Notes under the pieces: generated by a model
The model's database searches: none
The model's input: the letters and a program-made list of their open reading frames with translations, nothing else
Told to the model about the DNA's origin: nothing
Shown here: in pieces, positions 1 to 9,581 of the stretch
Numbering within the stretch: position 1 is the first letter of the stretch
Layout of the letters: each line of letters opens with the position of its first letter
Position numbers and translations under genes: made by a program
Origin: Crotalaria pallida
Lineage: Eukaryota > Streptophyta > Magnoliopsida > Fabales > Fabaceae
Assembly: GCA_037953625.1 (NCBI GenBank)
Contig: CM075651.1
Span: 149,002,001 to 149,066,000, forward strand
Direction: 5' to 3'
Length of the DNA stretch: 64,000 nucleotides

Positions 1-103
1 AAAAACTGTACTCCCTCTGCCCATAAATATAAGACTTTTTTGATAATTTTATTTTGACTCTATTTACAAAAACTTTATAGCAATTTTCAATGACAATTAA
101 TTA

Positions 104-341
104 CTTCATCCGTCCCACAAGGATGGTTAAAAATCCAAAAGTCAAAAAATTAAAGAGATATGCATTTAATGGTTTGTCTACTACATCAACTAATTATCAG
201 ACAACTAATATAATGCATTTTGCACAAATCAACTAATCACAATTCAAAGTTTACAATTTCTAAATTTTTCATTAATTATTTTAACTATAGTTTCAGACAA
301 AAAATTTAGTCATTTTTTACCATCCTTGTGGGACGAAGGAG
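104..341. mobile_element. MITE nested in the 9-617 MITE (CACAAGGATGG family)
   Basis: The terminal inverted repeats are CTTCATCCGTCCCACAAGG on the left and the complement of CCTTGTGGGACGAAGGAG on the right, flanked by TA duplications. The 238-bp interior is AT-rich and non-coding. The copy at 1595-1783 has the same ends and interior. It interrupts the outer MITE, so it inserted later. A Tc1/mariner-derived (Stowaway) origin is inferred from the TA target and the CTCC ends. Confidence 0.8.
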
Positions 342-444
342 TACTTTTTTCACAAGCGCTCATATTTACTCAATACTTAGCTTTTAGATTTCTAATAGTA
401 ATATTTATAAGGGTTACTTTGAAAAAAAAAATATTAAATGTTCA

Positions 445-542
445 TATTTTCAATCACAACCCCGGGACCCCCCTCGAACTGAATTAGTCGGCCCAGTGGG
501 CCGGATACCAGTGTGCAAACCAAAAACTATTTTCAATCACAA
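445..542 (+). mobile_element. 5'-truncated SINE-like insertion with 15-bp target duplication
   Basis: A 68-bp segment (460-527) lies between two perfect copies of TATTTTCAATCACAA (445-459 and 528-542). The insert ends in CAAACCAAAAAC, an A-rich tail. Long direct target duplications plus an A-rich 3' end are the hallmark of LINE-dependent retroposition. No full tRNA-like A and B boxes are visible, so it would be a truncated SINE or other short retroposed RNA. It sits in the 9-617 MITE and dates after it. The family is not identified. Confidence 0.6.
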
Positions 543-617
543 TAACCAAATTAGTCGACTTTCTTAATGAACGTGAATCTATATAAAAGGGTGTTGTATA
601 TAGGGAGAGAAGCAGTA

Positions 618-1053
618 TTAATTATGCATTGAGTTTGTAAAAGAACAATACATATGAAACAAGATGAAAAAACTCTTTAAACACTATATATGAAACAGAC
701 AGAGTATTTTTCACTCTTATTTAATCTTTTGTTAATTAATGTGAAATAATATATTTATAAATTTTTTAATACAAATCAAAAAGTTAAAATTACAATGTTA
801 AAATACATTTTAAAGGTTTTGAAAAATGTAATTGTCCTCCTTAATCTTTGTAATATTTGTATAATTAAGGAATTTCTTAATTTTAACTTTTAGGGACGTG
901 AGCAAGCATCTATGTATGGCTATATTTTCTTGAAATATTAAAATATGCAGTAATACTTTTAAACATTTTAATGTTAAGAAATGATTAAAAGATCTATTTA
1001 TTAGAGAGATCTACACGTAAAATTGTGACACTTATTATTTAGAGAAAATGGAG
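618..1053. other. AT-rich intergenic stretch
   Basis: No gene, RNA or complete repeat is seen here. It contains A/T runs and short low-complexity tracts, likely old repeat debris. Confidence 0.5.
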
Positions 1054-1198
1054 AATGCACCGTGTAAATGTTTTTTACACCATCAGTGCACCATTCACCA
1101 TTCATCCATTTATGGTAGTTAACTTTTAGATTAAAATAATACAAATGAATGGTGGATGATAGACTGATGGTGTAAAAAACTTTACACTGTCAGTGCAT
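1054..1198. mobile_element. Short hairpin MITE (ATGCAC...GTGCAT ends)
   Basis: The two halves are imperfect inverted copies. The left arm runs ATGCACCGTGTAAATG then TTTTTTACACCATCAGTG; the right arm runs CTGATGGTGTAAAAAACTTT then ACACTGTCAGTGCAT. The arms are about 60 bp round a short AT loop, so a transcript would fold into a long hairpin. It is non-coding. Ends of the type TGCACTGNCGGTGTAAAA are common in plant MITEs; the superfamily is not resolved because no clear target duplication is visible. Confidence 0.7.
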
Positions 1199-1594
1199 AC
1201 CCATTAATCTCTATTATTTATGTTATGTTATTTTTTTAATTTAAAAAGTAACACATATGAAAATCTTGTGCGTGGGTTTGCATATATGCCTCTCTGTGTA
1301 GGTCTCTCAATCCTTTCTCATTTATGTTATCATTCCTCATAAAACTTACTCTCTATTTTTTATTATTGTCTTTTTTTAAAAAAAATGTTTATTTTTATCT
1401 GTTCTTTTTAGGGTTTTCAAAAATGTAATAAATATTATTTTTCATGTTTATCTTTATTCAATATGCCTTGATTTACATAAGTAGTGAAGAAAAAATAATG
1501 ATTGAGGAAAAAATTATATTTGAAAAAACCAAATTAATGTATTAAAAATCTAAACAATAATTATAATATTTCATTAAAAATGTATACTTTATTA
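1199..1594. other. AT-rich intergenic stretch
   Basis: No gene is supported. A pyrimidine-rich patch (about 1290-1400) is the only compositional feature; nothing else is recognised. Confidence 0.45.
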
Positions 1595-1783
1595 CTCCTT
1601 CTGTCTCACAAGGATGGTAAAAAATGACTAAATTTTTTTCCCAAACTATAGTTAAAATAATTAATGGCAAGTTTAAATTAGTTGTTTGATAATTGGTTGA
1701 TGTGTTAGACAAATCATTTAATGCATGTCTCCTTAATTTTTTGACTTTTGAATTTTTTAACCATCCTGATAGGACGGAGGGAG
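1595..1783. mobile_element. MITE of the CACAAGGATGG family
   Basis: It begins CTCCTTCTGTCTCACAAGG and ends with the complement, CCATCCTGATAGGACGGAGG then GAG, between TA duplications at 1593-1594 and 1784-1785. The interior matches the MITE at 104-341 in reverse order, including the AAAATGACTAAATTTTTTTC tract. It is 189 bp and non-coding. Confidence 0.8.
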
Positions 1784-1822
1784 TATAATAGAACAAATGA
1801 GTAAATAAAAACTAAGATAATA

Positions 1823-2041
1823 CTACCTCTGTCCCGATATATAAGACGCTTTGAGACTGTCCATATTTATAAGACTATATTTACTTAACGCTTTTTAAAT
1901 TTTCAATACTATTAATAGGGGTAGTTTTGAAAATACACTCTATCAAATATTCGCATTTTCAATACAATTAATTAAATTAATTAACTTTATTAATGAACAT
2001 GAAATCTATCCAGAATGTCTTATATACAAGGACAAAAGGAG
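1823..2041. mobile_element. Stowaway-like MITE (ATATAAGAC family)
   Basis: The left end CTACCTCTGTCCCGATATAT and the right end TATACAAGGACAAAAGGAG are imperfect inverted repeats flanked by TA. The interior has the family landmarks (an AATACTATTAATAGGGGTAG tract and an ATTAACTTTATTAATGAAC tract). It is 219 bp, non-coding, and a sister of 2101-2373, 9296-9561 and 47470-47749. Confidence 0.75.
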
Positions 2042-2100
2042 TATTCAATTTGAGACATTTATTCTCAGCCGTAGAAATGCATAAAATTCTATTATAAGTA

Positions 2101-2373
2101 CTCACTTCGTCCCTAATTATAAGACCATTTTGACACTTTTATTTTGTCCCTATTTATAAGATCTCATACCAATTTTCAATGATCATTAATTACTTTTTTC
2201 CACAAATACCCTTATTTATTTAACACTTTTTAGATTTCCAATAATATTAATAAGAGTAATTATGAAAATATGCATCAAAAGTTTACATTTTCAATACAAA
2301 TAACTAAATTAATCAATTTTTTTAATGGACTTAAAAACTTCGAAAGGGGTCTTATAATTAGGGACGAAAGGAG
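2101..2373. mobile_element. Stowaway-like MITE (AATTATAAGACC family)
   Basis: The left end CTCACTTCGTCCCTAATTAT and the right end ATAATTAGGGACGAAAGGAG form clear inverted repeats between TA duplications. The interior carries the ATACCAATTTTCAATGATC tract that makes this family easy to align, and serves as the empty-site reference for the solo LTR insertion at 4930. It is 273 bp and non-coding. Confidence 0.85.
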
Positions 2374-2489
2374 TATTGTAGTAGGATTGTAGTATTATAG
2401 TACTCCCTCCGTTTCTTATTATTTTTTTTCTGAGATATTTTGTTTCTTTTTTATATGTCCTTTTAAGGATTTCGAGAGTGTAATAAATA

Positions 2490-3081
2490 CTCCATCCGTT
2501 TAATTGAGTTTAGCCTTTTAGACATGAGCACACAGATTAAGAAAATGTTGATTATTGTAAGGCCTTCTTGGGAGATTTCACGTCCATTAAGAAAGTGGAA
2601 TAATTTAGTTAATTGTATTGGAAATGTGAACTTTTGATATGTAATTTCAAAATTACCCCTATTAATATTATTGGGAATCTAAAAGGTGTTAAATAAATAG
2701 AGGTGCTTGTGGAAAAAAAAAATTAATGCTCATTGAAAATTGGTAAAGGGTCTTATAAATAGGGATAAAATAAAAGTGATAAGAGGGCCTTATAATTAGG
2801 GACAGAAGAAGTATTATGTATGGTTTGTCCAAAATGCCTTTATTTAATCTTTATTGAAAATTGTAGTCCTATTTAATTTTATTAGTAAGTGTGTCCATTA
2901 ATTAATGTATAATGGTTTAGAGATGAGAGAGATGATAAGAGTATAATTAATGAGGAGTTAATGAAATGATTGAATAAGGTTAAAATTGGAAAAAAAATAT
3001 GTTTATGTATTGAAAATGTAAAAGGCCAAACATTGTGACACAAGAAAAAAAAAGCAAAAAAGACCAAACTCAATGAAAGAG
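2490..3081. mobile_element. MITE (TTTGGCC family) nested in 2403-3556
   Basis: It starts CTCCATCCGTTTAATTGAGT and ends AAACTCAATGAAAGAG, flanked by TA. Its interior matches the MITEs at 5329-5679 and 63801-64000 (shared ACACAGATTAAGAAA and GTGTGTCCATTAATTAATGT tracts). It is longer than those because a third MITE, 2560-2811, is inserted. Non-coding. Confidence 0.75.
2560..2811. mobile_element. Innermost MITE (AATTATAAGACC family, minus orientation)
   Basis: The empty site is preserved at 63870, where the surrounding MITE reads straight through the junction. Here the same sequence is split by a 252-bp segment ending CTTATAATTAGGGACAGAAG then AAG next to TA. The segment is a reversed family member (it contains GAGATTTCACGTCCATTAAG). 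The left terminus appears to have lost the usual CTCC end. Confidence 0.7.
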
Positions 3082-3171
3082 TATTAATTTTCATTTTTTT
3101 AGTTTATGTAAGTAATGGAGAAAAATTAATGATTATAAAAAGAAAAATGGTAGTATAGAGGAAAAAAAATA

Positions 3172-3453
3172 CTCCTTCCGGCTCGAATTATAAGCAACAA
3201 AAAACATACTACTCTTGGTTTAAAATATAAGCAAAACTAACTAACTTTATTAAATTTTGTTTCATTCTCAATGCCACTTTCCAAAAACATCTCTAGAAAA
3301 TTGTAATCTTAATTAATTTTTGTTTCATTCCCAATACTACTTTCCAAAAATACCTCTATTTTTTATAAATTTGAGAAAATTAAATACAATCAACTAACCT
3401 CCTTAATAAGCGTAAAAGTAGTTAGAATTGCTTATAATTCGAACCGAAGGGAG
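3172..3453. mobile_element. MITE (CGAATTATAAGC family) nested in 2403-3556
   Basis: It begins CTCCTTCCGGCTCGAATTAT and ends ATAATTCGAACCGAAGGGAG, flanked by TA. The interior carries GGTTTAAAATATAAGCAAAA and the CATTCTCAATGCCACTTTCC tract found in the MITEs at 3620 and 3921. Non-coding, 282 bp. Confidence 0.8.
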
Positions 3454-3619
3454 TATAATCAATGTATTAAAAATGTAATTAATGGTTAAATTTCTTAAAA
3501 TGTGTGTTTTATTTAAAATAATGTGACATAGTATAAATAAGAACGGAGAGAGGGAGTAATTAACCATCGTATAACAGAGTAATGATCAGAGGAGTACTGC
3601 CATTTTCCGAACGGAACTA

Positions 3620-3918
3620 CTCCCTCCTGCTCGAATTATAAGTAAATCTAACTATAAGGAGATTAGTTTTTTTTTTTAAGGGATTAAGGATATTAGTTGA
3701 TTGTATTTAATTTTATTAAATTTATAAAAAGTAAAGGTACTTTAGGAAAGTAGTATTGAGAATGAAACAAAAATTAAATAAGATCACAATTTTCTAGAGA
3801 TATTTTAGGAAATTGGTATTGGGAATGAAACAAAATTTAATAAAGTTAGTTAATTTTGTTTATATTTTAAACCAAGATAAATATGTTTTTTGTTGCTTAT
3901 AATTCGAGCAAGAGGAAA
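3620..3918. mobile_element. MITE (CGAATTATAAGC family, reversed)
   Basis: It begins CTCCCTCCTGCTCGAATTAT and ends ATAATTCGAGCAAGAGG. The interior is the reverse complement of the 3172 copy, with AGTATTGAGAATGAAACAAA and AAACCAAGATAAATATG. The right end is slightly eroded. Confidence 0.75.
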
Positions 3919-3920
3919 TA

Positions 3921-4168
3921 CACCCTCAAATCTTAATTATAAGCAAAAAAAAAAAACATCTCACTAATGGTTTTAAATATAAGCAAAATAACTAACTTTC
4001 TATTCCCAATATAATCATTCCTAAAATATATCTACAAAGTGATTGAATCATTTAATTCTTATTTCATTCCCAATGTATTATGAATTTGAGAAAATTAAAT
4101 ACATTCAAGTAACTTTTCTTAATAATTGTGAAATTAGTTATTTTTGCTTATAATCAAGAACGGAGGAT
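3921..4168. mobile_element. MITE (AATTATAAGC family), eroded ends
   Basis: The left end ACCCTCAAATCTTAATTATAAGC and the right end GCTTATAATCAAGAACGGAGG mark the two termini, which are less well kept than in neighbouring copies; the left terminus overlaps the eroded end of the preceding MITE. The interior shares GGTTTTAAATATAAGCAAAA. Non-coding. Confidence 0.55.
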
Positions 4169-4194
4169 GCATAGAAAAATCAATAAATGATATT

Positions 4195-4738
4195 TTTTTG
4201 TTCTAATTATAAGTCACTTTATATTTTCTATGCATCATTTATTGATTTTTCTCTTTTTTGCCCTTATTAAATGCTTTGACTATCTATGTGTTTTTTGTTG
4301 TTCATTAATGAGTGCCAATTTTCCAAGAAAAGTTAAGGGGGGTAAAATTGTAATGTTACAATATATTCTCGTAGAATTCATAAAACCAACCAATTTCCTT
4401 GGTATGTGTAATTCGGTTAAGTATGCCATATAATAAGGACCGGAGGGCCTCCGGTCCTATATATAGGTCACATTCTAGAAAGTTTTCTTGTCCTAATTAT
4501 AAGTCACTTTATCTTTTCTATGCATCATTTATTAATTTTTCTCTTTTTTGCCCTTATTAAATGCTTTGACTATCTATATGTTTTTTGTTGTTCATTGATG
4601 AGTGCGAATTTTCCAAGAAAAGTTAAGGGGGTAAAATTGTAATGTTACAATATATTCTCATAGAATTCATAAAACCAACCACTTTCCTTAGTATGTGTAA
4701 TTCGGTTAAGTATGCCTTATAATAAGGACCGAAGGGAG
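4195..4738. repeat. Head-to-tail MITE dimer with 290-bp period
   Basis: The segment from 4201 recurs at 4491 almost unchanged, including CTATGCATCATTTATT, TGCCCTTATTAAATGCTTTG and CGGTTAAGTATGCC. The second unit (4449-4738) has clear inverted ends CTCCGGTCCTATATATAGG and TAATAAGGACCGAAGGGAG. The junction at 4437-4457 is a near-perfect palindrome, GGACCGGAG-ggc-CTCCGGTCC, made by two abutting termini. The last 30 bp (4719-4748) are again duplicated at 4750-4779. A 67-codon reading frame inside (4230-4433) shows no protein signature and is not called. Confidence 0.7.
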
Positions 4739-4929
4739 TAGTAAATATTTATAATAAGGACCGAAGGGAGTAGTAAATATCTAACCACTGATATTAAAAT
4801 ACTTACTGATATAATGACAACAGGGATAAAATTGAACATAGAAACTGCCAAAATAAATTTTCTTTCCGTCCCTAATTAGAAGATCATTTTGACACTTTTA
4901 TTTTGTCCTCATTTATAAGATTCCATACT

Positions 4930-5301
4930 TGTTATGGACCAGTATCACAGACCAATAAGCATCAATTCGGCATACCGGCAATTCGGCATCAATAGTCAAT
5001 CAATACTTAACCGACATAACAGTTCGTCATTATGTTGCTAATGATGGCATTCATGGAGCCGTTACTCTTCGGCCTTAATGCCCATCATGGCTCATCATTA
5101 CATAGTCTCATACTCCTCCCTATAAATAAGATAGTGACCAAGGTACGAAAAAAACTGATATTCCGTTGTTTACACACGGCACACGCACCACCCCCAAAAT
5201 ATCCCGACTCGATGACGGAGTTCTTTAACCGAGAACCCGTTATCATCGTCGTACATCAACAAACCGGCTTGCCGGTACATGTGGGATAACACCCCACAAC
5301 A
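4930..5301 (-). mobile_element. Solo LTR (372 bp, TGTTATGG...CCACAACA)
   Basis: It begins TG and ends CA and is flanked by a 5-bp duplication, ATACT (4925-4929) and ATACC (5302-5306), one mismatch. The intact MITE at 2101 shows ATACC was the original site. Two homologous copies in the opposite orientation lie at 24406-24852 and 46685-47128 (shared GTGCCGGCAAGCC, TTGATGTACGACGATGATAA). The 85-codon frame at 5032 lies within the LTR and is not protein-like. Solo LTRs arise by LTR-LTR recombination. Confidence 0.75.
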
Positions 5302-5328
5302 ATACCAATTTTCAATGATCAATAATTA

Positions 5329-5679
5329 CTCCCTCCGTTTCAGAATGTTTGGCCTTTTAGTCTTTTTTTTCTTGTTTCACAATGTTTGACCTTTTACATT
5401 TTCAATACACAAACATATTTTTTTTTCCAATATTAACCTTTCATTCAATCATTTCTCTTACTCCTTATTAATTCTACTTTTATCATATCTCTCATCTTTA
5501 AACCACTATACATTAATTAATGGACACACTTACTAAAAAAAATTAAATACTATTACAATTTTCAATAAGGATTAAATAGGGGCATTTTAGACAAACTATA
5601 CATAATACTTACAATAATTAACACTTTCTTAATCTGTGTGCCCAGACCTAAAAGGTCAAACATTGTGAAACGGAGGGAG
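5329..5679. mobile_element. MITE (TTTGGCC family)
   Basis: Ends CTCCCTCCGTTTCAGAATGT and ATTGTGAAACGGAGGGAG are good inverted repeats next to TA duplications. The interior has ACATTTTCAATACACAAACA and CATACTTACAATAATTAACA tracts found in reverse in 2490-3081 and 63801-64000. It is inserted in the outer MITE 4862-5857. 351 bp, non-coding. Confidence 0.85.
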
Positions 5680-5857
5680 TACTTTTTTCTATAAATCTAT
5701 TTATTTAACACATTTTAGATTTCCAATAATATTAATAAGGATAATTTTAAAAATACATATAAAAAATTCACATTTCTAATACAATTAATTAAATTAATCA
5801 ATTTTTTTAATTGACGTGAAATCTTCCAAAAATATCTTATAATCAGGGAGGGGAGAG

Positions 5858-6342
5858 TAAATTGGAGCTATAGATAAAGGCAAACCACACAACACAACAA
5901 AAGAGTGGAAGAAAATAAGGGCTATATCTCTGACCGGGCCTATGACCTTCTGTTATTTGACACCTGGCTTTCTACCATCCAAGCATTGTTTCTCCAAATG
6001 AAGAACTTTTCAACCTTTGAATGATTATTTCTGATTTATCAATAACCAACAAAATATTCTAAACCAATAAAAATTATGCTTAATGGTACCAATACAAATC
6101 AACACCCGCTTTGTTTCTTCCTTATCGCATTTAGAATGGTCATGAAAATAAGCAAGAGAAATGCTACTATATATCATAACCATAGAATTTTTTTTTGCTC
6201 TGGCGGGGCATACAAAGAACATCCGCTATGATGGCTATTAGTAAAGAAAAAGTAACAAAGATGATCAATGGAACAATGCTAAAGAAAAAGTAACAAAGAT
6301 GATCAATGGAACAATGCCTAAACGCAAAGATATGATATGCTT
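5858..6342. other. Intergenic stretch with a 38-bp tandem duplication
   Basis: No gene is seen. A direct repeat of about 38 bp (AAAGAAAAAGTAACAAAGAT...) occurs at 6245 and again at 6283. The short minus-strand frame 6025-6222 has no recognisable protein character. Confidence 0.5.
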
Positions 6343-7532
6343 AGTGTGTGTTTGGATGAGCGTTTATAAATTTGGTGATTTTGTAGAATTGATTTTAGTA
6401 AAAGTGAGTTTGAAATAAAGTGATTTATGTTTGGATATCTGAATTAATGAAATGATTTTATTGAAAAATGTTGTTTTGATACTTTTGATCAAAATTGCTT
6501 TTTAAGAAGAAAATTACCAAAATGGGTATTAATTTTTTGTTTATTATCTTTGTTTATTTTTTTTGGCATCATTGGCAAATCAAATAATTTATAAATATGT
6601 TCATATAACACAACTTTCAGTTTTCTATATTCCAAACAAGGTATTTAACACAACTTATAATTCATGGGGTTGTTTTGGTGTTACTTTACCATCAATTCAT
6701 GAGCAACAGAGCAAGCATAACGCTAACAATAAGTGTCTTTATGAACTGGCTATTCAAGATTTATGTTCTTGTTAAATTAACAAACTTCAAAGTTCAGCCA
6801 TGATGAAAAAATTTAGAAGCAAGCATAATGCACATTTAACAAGTGATATGAGCAGGCAGAGCAAACAATTAATGATTGTGTGTTTATATGATTGTTTAAC
6901 TTTACCATGATTGTGTGACACAACCTTCATCATGCTAAAAAGGCAACTAATGCAAATAAAAAAATAAAGTACTCTAACAGAAATATAGTCAAAAGATGAG
7001 GAAAAAAAAAATCTATAATGGTGTATTTCAGCAAACACTTCATATTGGAATATCATCAAACATCTATAAGGCAAAACAAACCATAAACACTGAATAAATT
7101 GGGCATGACTACTTACAACGAAGTGAAGTAAAGATCAGCCTAAGCAACATGTAGAGAGAAAGAGCAACAACAACTGATATAGAAACAAATAGATGATTAG
7201 AAAGTGATTGACACAATTTAAAAATGAAATAACAAATCAACTAGGTTGAGAGAAAGAAAACCAGGGCTTCTGTGTTTGAGAGAAAAAAGCAAAAACAGAA
7301 CCATGAGAAACGATTGATGAAATAGAGAGAAACTTACGAGGGAGTAACGAGGGTAGATAGAAGTTGTTATCGTTAAAGAGAGTAATGAGGATAGATAGCC
7401 AACGTGAAAGCTTCCACTCTGCTGCTCCAAGAAAAACGCGTTTAAGAGGGAGCAGAATGCACGTTTAGAGACCAAGCACATTTACCAAACGAAGAGGTTT
7501 CACGTTTCCACTTTATACAATCGCGTTTGGCT

Positions 7533-9078
7533 CACTACTAGAAAAAAGGGATTTGAAATCGGTCGTTGAAAAACCGAGTTAAAAAAACGCAGTGGCAATT
7601 TTGTAAATAAAATTTAACTTTTAAAATCGGTCAGTAGGTTGACCGATTTCGTAAGTGGATTCGAAATCGGTCAAACACGAACGATTTCGTAAGTCTGAAA
7701 AGTTTTTTTTTTTAATTTTTAAAATTTTCGAAATCGGTCACTATAACGACCGATTTCGTAAGTGGATTCGAAATCGATCAAAGACGAACGATTTCGTAAG
7801 TTTGAAAAGTTTTTTTTTTAATTTTAAAATATTTTCGAAATCGGTCACTATAAAGACCGATTTCGTAAACGGATTTGAAATCGGTCAAAGACGAACGATT
7901 TCGTAAGTCTGAAAAGTTTTTTTTTTAAAATTTTAAAATATTTTCGAAATCGGTCACTATAACGGCCGATATCGTAAAAGGATTTGAAATCGGTCAAAGA
8001 CGAACAATTTCGTAAGTCTGAAAAGTTTTTTTTTGTTTAATTTTAAAAAAATTTCGAAATCGGTCACTATAATGACCGATTTCGTAAGTCCGAACTTTAT
8101 CCCAATACCGGGAAACGAAAGGCTCACACTCATAAATTTTTTTCTCTCAAACAGTTTCACTCATTATTTCTCTTCTCCTACTTCGCCTCTTCTCTCTGTT
8201 GCTCACACCTCCACTTCCCTCTTCTTGCTATTGCTCACCTCTTCACTTCCCTCTTCCCACTTCCATCTTCACCTCTACACCGCCGCTCATTTCACTTCAC
8301 TTGCCATTGCTCATCACTTGTTGTTCTTCACCGCCGCTCATTGGTCTTTGCTCACCTTCGTCTTCTTCCTTCCACCACCGCCGCCGGTTCTTCTCCTTCC
8401 ACCGCCACGATTGAGAGAGAGAAAGAAAGAGAGCGCACTGAAGACTTCTCCTTCTTCTACAGACAACCACCGTGTCGCCAACCTTCTCAGGTCCACCACC
8501 GCGGCCTCCCTCTCTCGTGGTTTGCGTCTCTCTGTGCTCTCTCACGGCAGACGCCACGACCGTTGCTGATGAAGACGTCGATGATGACGCTCACCCCTCT
8601 CTCTCTCTCTCTCTCTCGCAGATCTAGATCTGGCCACCCTCTCACCACCACCGTTTTAGATCTTTTTTTTTATAATTTTTTTTGCCTTTTTTTTCATGTT
8701 GTACTGTTATTTCAGATTATTTTTATAATTTTTTTACCTTTTTTTTTTCATATTGTAATATTATTTTTTGTTGTATACTGTCCTTCATGTTGTGATGTTG
8801 TTCTAATTCAGATTTGGGTTTATTTTTTGAATAATTTTTTTTGCCTTTTCATATTGTTGTATACTGTCCTGGACTTCATGTTGTGTTCTTGCATTGTTGT
8901 TGTAATTTGGTTATATTCCTAAGCATAATTTATTTTTTTTTAAAAAAACCCAGCAATTAAAATCGGTCACCGTGACGGAGTTAGAAAATCTTTTAAAATC
9001 GTCGTTTTCCACATCGCCTCAACGACCGATTTTAAAAGTCCAAAACGACCGATTTTAAAGGTCTTTTTTCCAGTAGTG
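7533..9078. mobile_element. Non-autonomous CACTA (En/Spm-type) element
   Basis: It begins CACTACTAGAAAAAAGG and ends CCAGTAGTG preceded by TTTTTT, i.e. inverted CACTACTRGAAAAAAG ends, with the 3-bp duplication GCT on both sides (7530-7532, 9079-9081). Subterminal regions carry many AAATCGGTC motifs in both orientations, as expected of CACTA transposase-binding regions. The 1546-bp interior has no transposase. The centre (8100-8650) is pyrimidine-rich with a CT microsatellite (about 8598-8616) and looks like a captured 5' untranslated region; the overlapping frames there are low complexity and not called. Confidence 0.88.
7655..8095. repeat. Subterminal tandem repeat, about 108-bp unit, about 4 copies
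   Basis: The motif CGAAATCGGTCACTATAA recurs at about 7730, 7837, 7946 and 8056, spacings 107, 109 and 110 bp. Each unit has a pair of facing motifs, GACCGATTTCGTAAG and GAAATCGGTCAAA, then a T-rich tract. The facing motifs match the element's terminal AAATCGGTC repeats, so the array probably amplifies transposase-binding sites at one end only. Confidence 0.8.
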
Positions 9079-9219
9079 GCTCTTCCACTGCCAAACCAAA
9101 CGAGCTCTTCATAGCACGGATAGTAGACTCTATTTGGTCCTTCTTCTTCCGATTTTTATTAGTACTATAAAAAAATAACCAAAATTACATTTATTAAAAC
9201 ATTGATTATATACTCCCTC

Positions 9220-9561
9220 TGGCTTGAAATACAAGAAAAAAATATTTATTTTGGTTTAAAATATAAGCAAAACTAACTAATTTTCTTAAATTTTACTCCA
9301 TCCGTCCCTAATTATAAGACCATTTTGACACTTTTATTTTGTTCCTATATATAAGACCATATACTGATTTTAAATGACCACTAATTACTTCTTTCCACAA
9401 ATATCCTTATTTATTTAATACTTTTTAGACTTTCAATAATATTAATAAGGGTAATTTTGAAAAAACATATGAAATGTTCTCATTTTCAATACCATTAACT
9501 AAATTAACCAACTTTCTTAATGTGAAATCTCCCAAAATGGTCTTATATATAGGGACGGAGG
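9220..9561. mobile_element. MITE (9296-9561) inserted in an eroded MITE (9220-9295)
   Basis: The left part opens CTCCCTCTGGCTTGAAATAC and follows the CGAATTATAAGC family until 9295 without a partner end. A complete AATTATAAGACC-family MITE follows: CTCCATCCGTCCCTAATTAT at 9296 and CTTATATATAGGGACGGAGG at 9561, flanked by TA. Non-coding. Confidence 0.7.
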
Positions 9562-9581
9562 TAATACAATATACTATTATT

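Larger units (their letters stand above)
9..617. mobile_element. Stowaway-like MITE carrying two later insertions
   Basis: It begins with CTCCCTCTGCCCATAAATAT after a TA and ends with a degraded GGGAGAGAAGCAG before TA. Body landmarks (a tract like TTTTCAATGACAATTAATTA early, an ACCAAATTAGTCGACTTTCTTAATG-like tract late) recur in the MITEs at 1823, 2101, 9296 and 47470, so the outer element is recognisable although split. It is non-coding. The insertions are the MITE at 104-341 and the SINE fragment at 460-527; removing them leaves about 290 bp, the size of sister copies. The right terminus is weak. Confidence 0.6.
2403..3556. mobile_element. Outer MITE of a three-level nest
   Basis: The left end is CTCCCTCCGTTTCTTATTAT and the right end (3534-3556) is a TAAGAACGGAGAGAGGGAG-type complement, with TA on both sides. 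The two ends are separated by 1.15 kb because two more MITEs (2490-3081 and 3172-3453) sit inside, and the first holds a third (2560-2811). The remaining host sequence is about 280 bp. The nesting order is read from intact TA-flanked ends of the inner elements. No coding capacity. Confidence 0.6.
4862..5857. mobile_element. MITE split by a solo LTR and by another MITE
   Basis: The left portion (4862-4929) starts TTTCCGTCCCTAATTAGAAG and follows the AATTATAAGACC family to the ATACC position. The family sequence resumes at 5302 (ATACCAATTTTCAATGATC), breaks again at 5329 and resumes at 5681, ending at CTTATAATCAGGGAGGGGAG near 5857. Removing 4930-5306 and 5329-5681 leaves a normal-sized copy. 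Confidence 0.7.
6343..9110. repeat. Probable larger repeat hosting the CACTA element
   Basis: The stretch opens with GTGTGTTTGGATGAGCG and closes near 9110 with CCAAACCAAACGAGC, a style of terminus common in plant DNA transposons. Across the CACTA insertion the flanks read continuously once 7533-9081 is removed. The interior 6343-7530 has no convincing gene; small minus-strand frames at 6787-7074 and 7218-7481 lack domains. The termini are only loosely complementary, so this is a tentative boundary. Confidence 0.3.

Noticed and set aside
5032..5289. 85-codon frame in the solo LTR as a gene
   Set aside because: Entirely within LTR sequence, and the frame is not kept in the other two copies.
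8033..8922. Overlapping frames of 178 and 193 codons in the first CACTA element
   Set aside because: Composition-driven (Ser/Pro/Leu from CT-rich DNA), with several overlapping frames of equal length and no domain.
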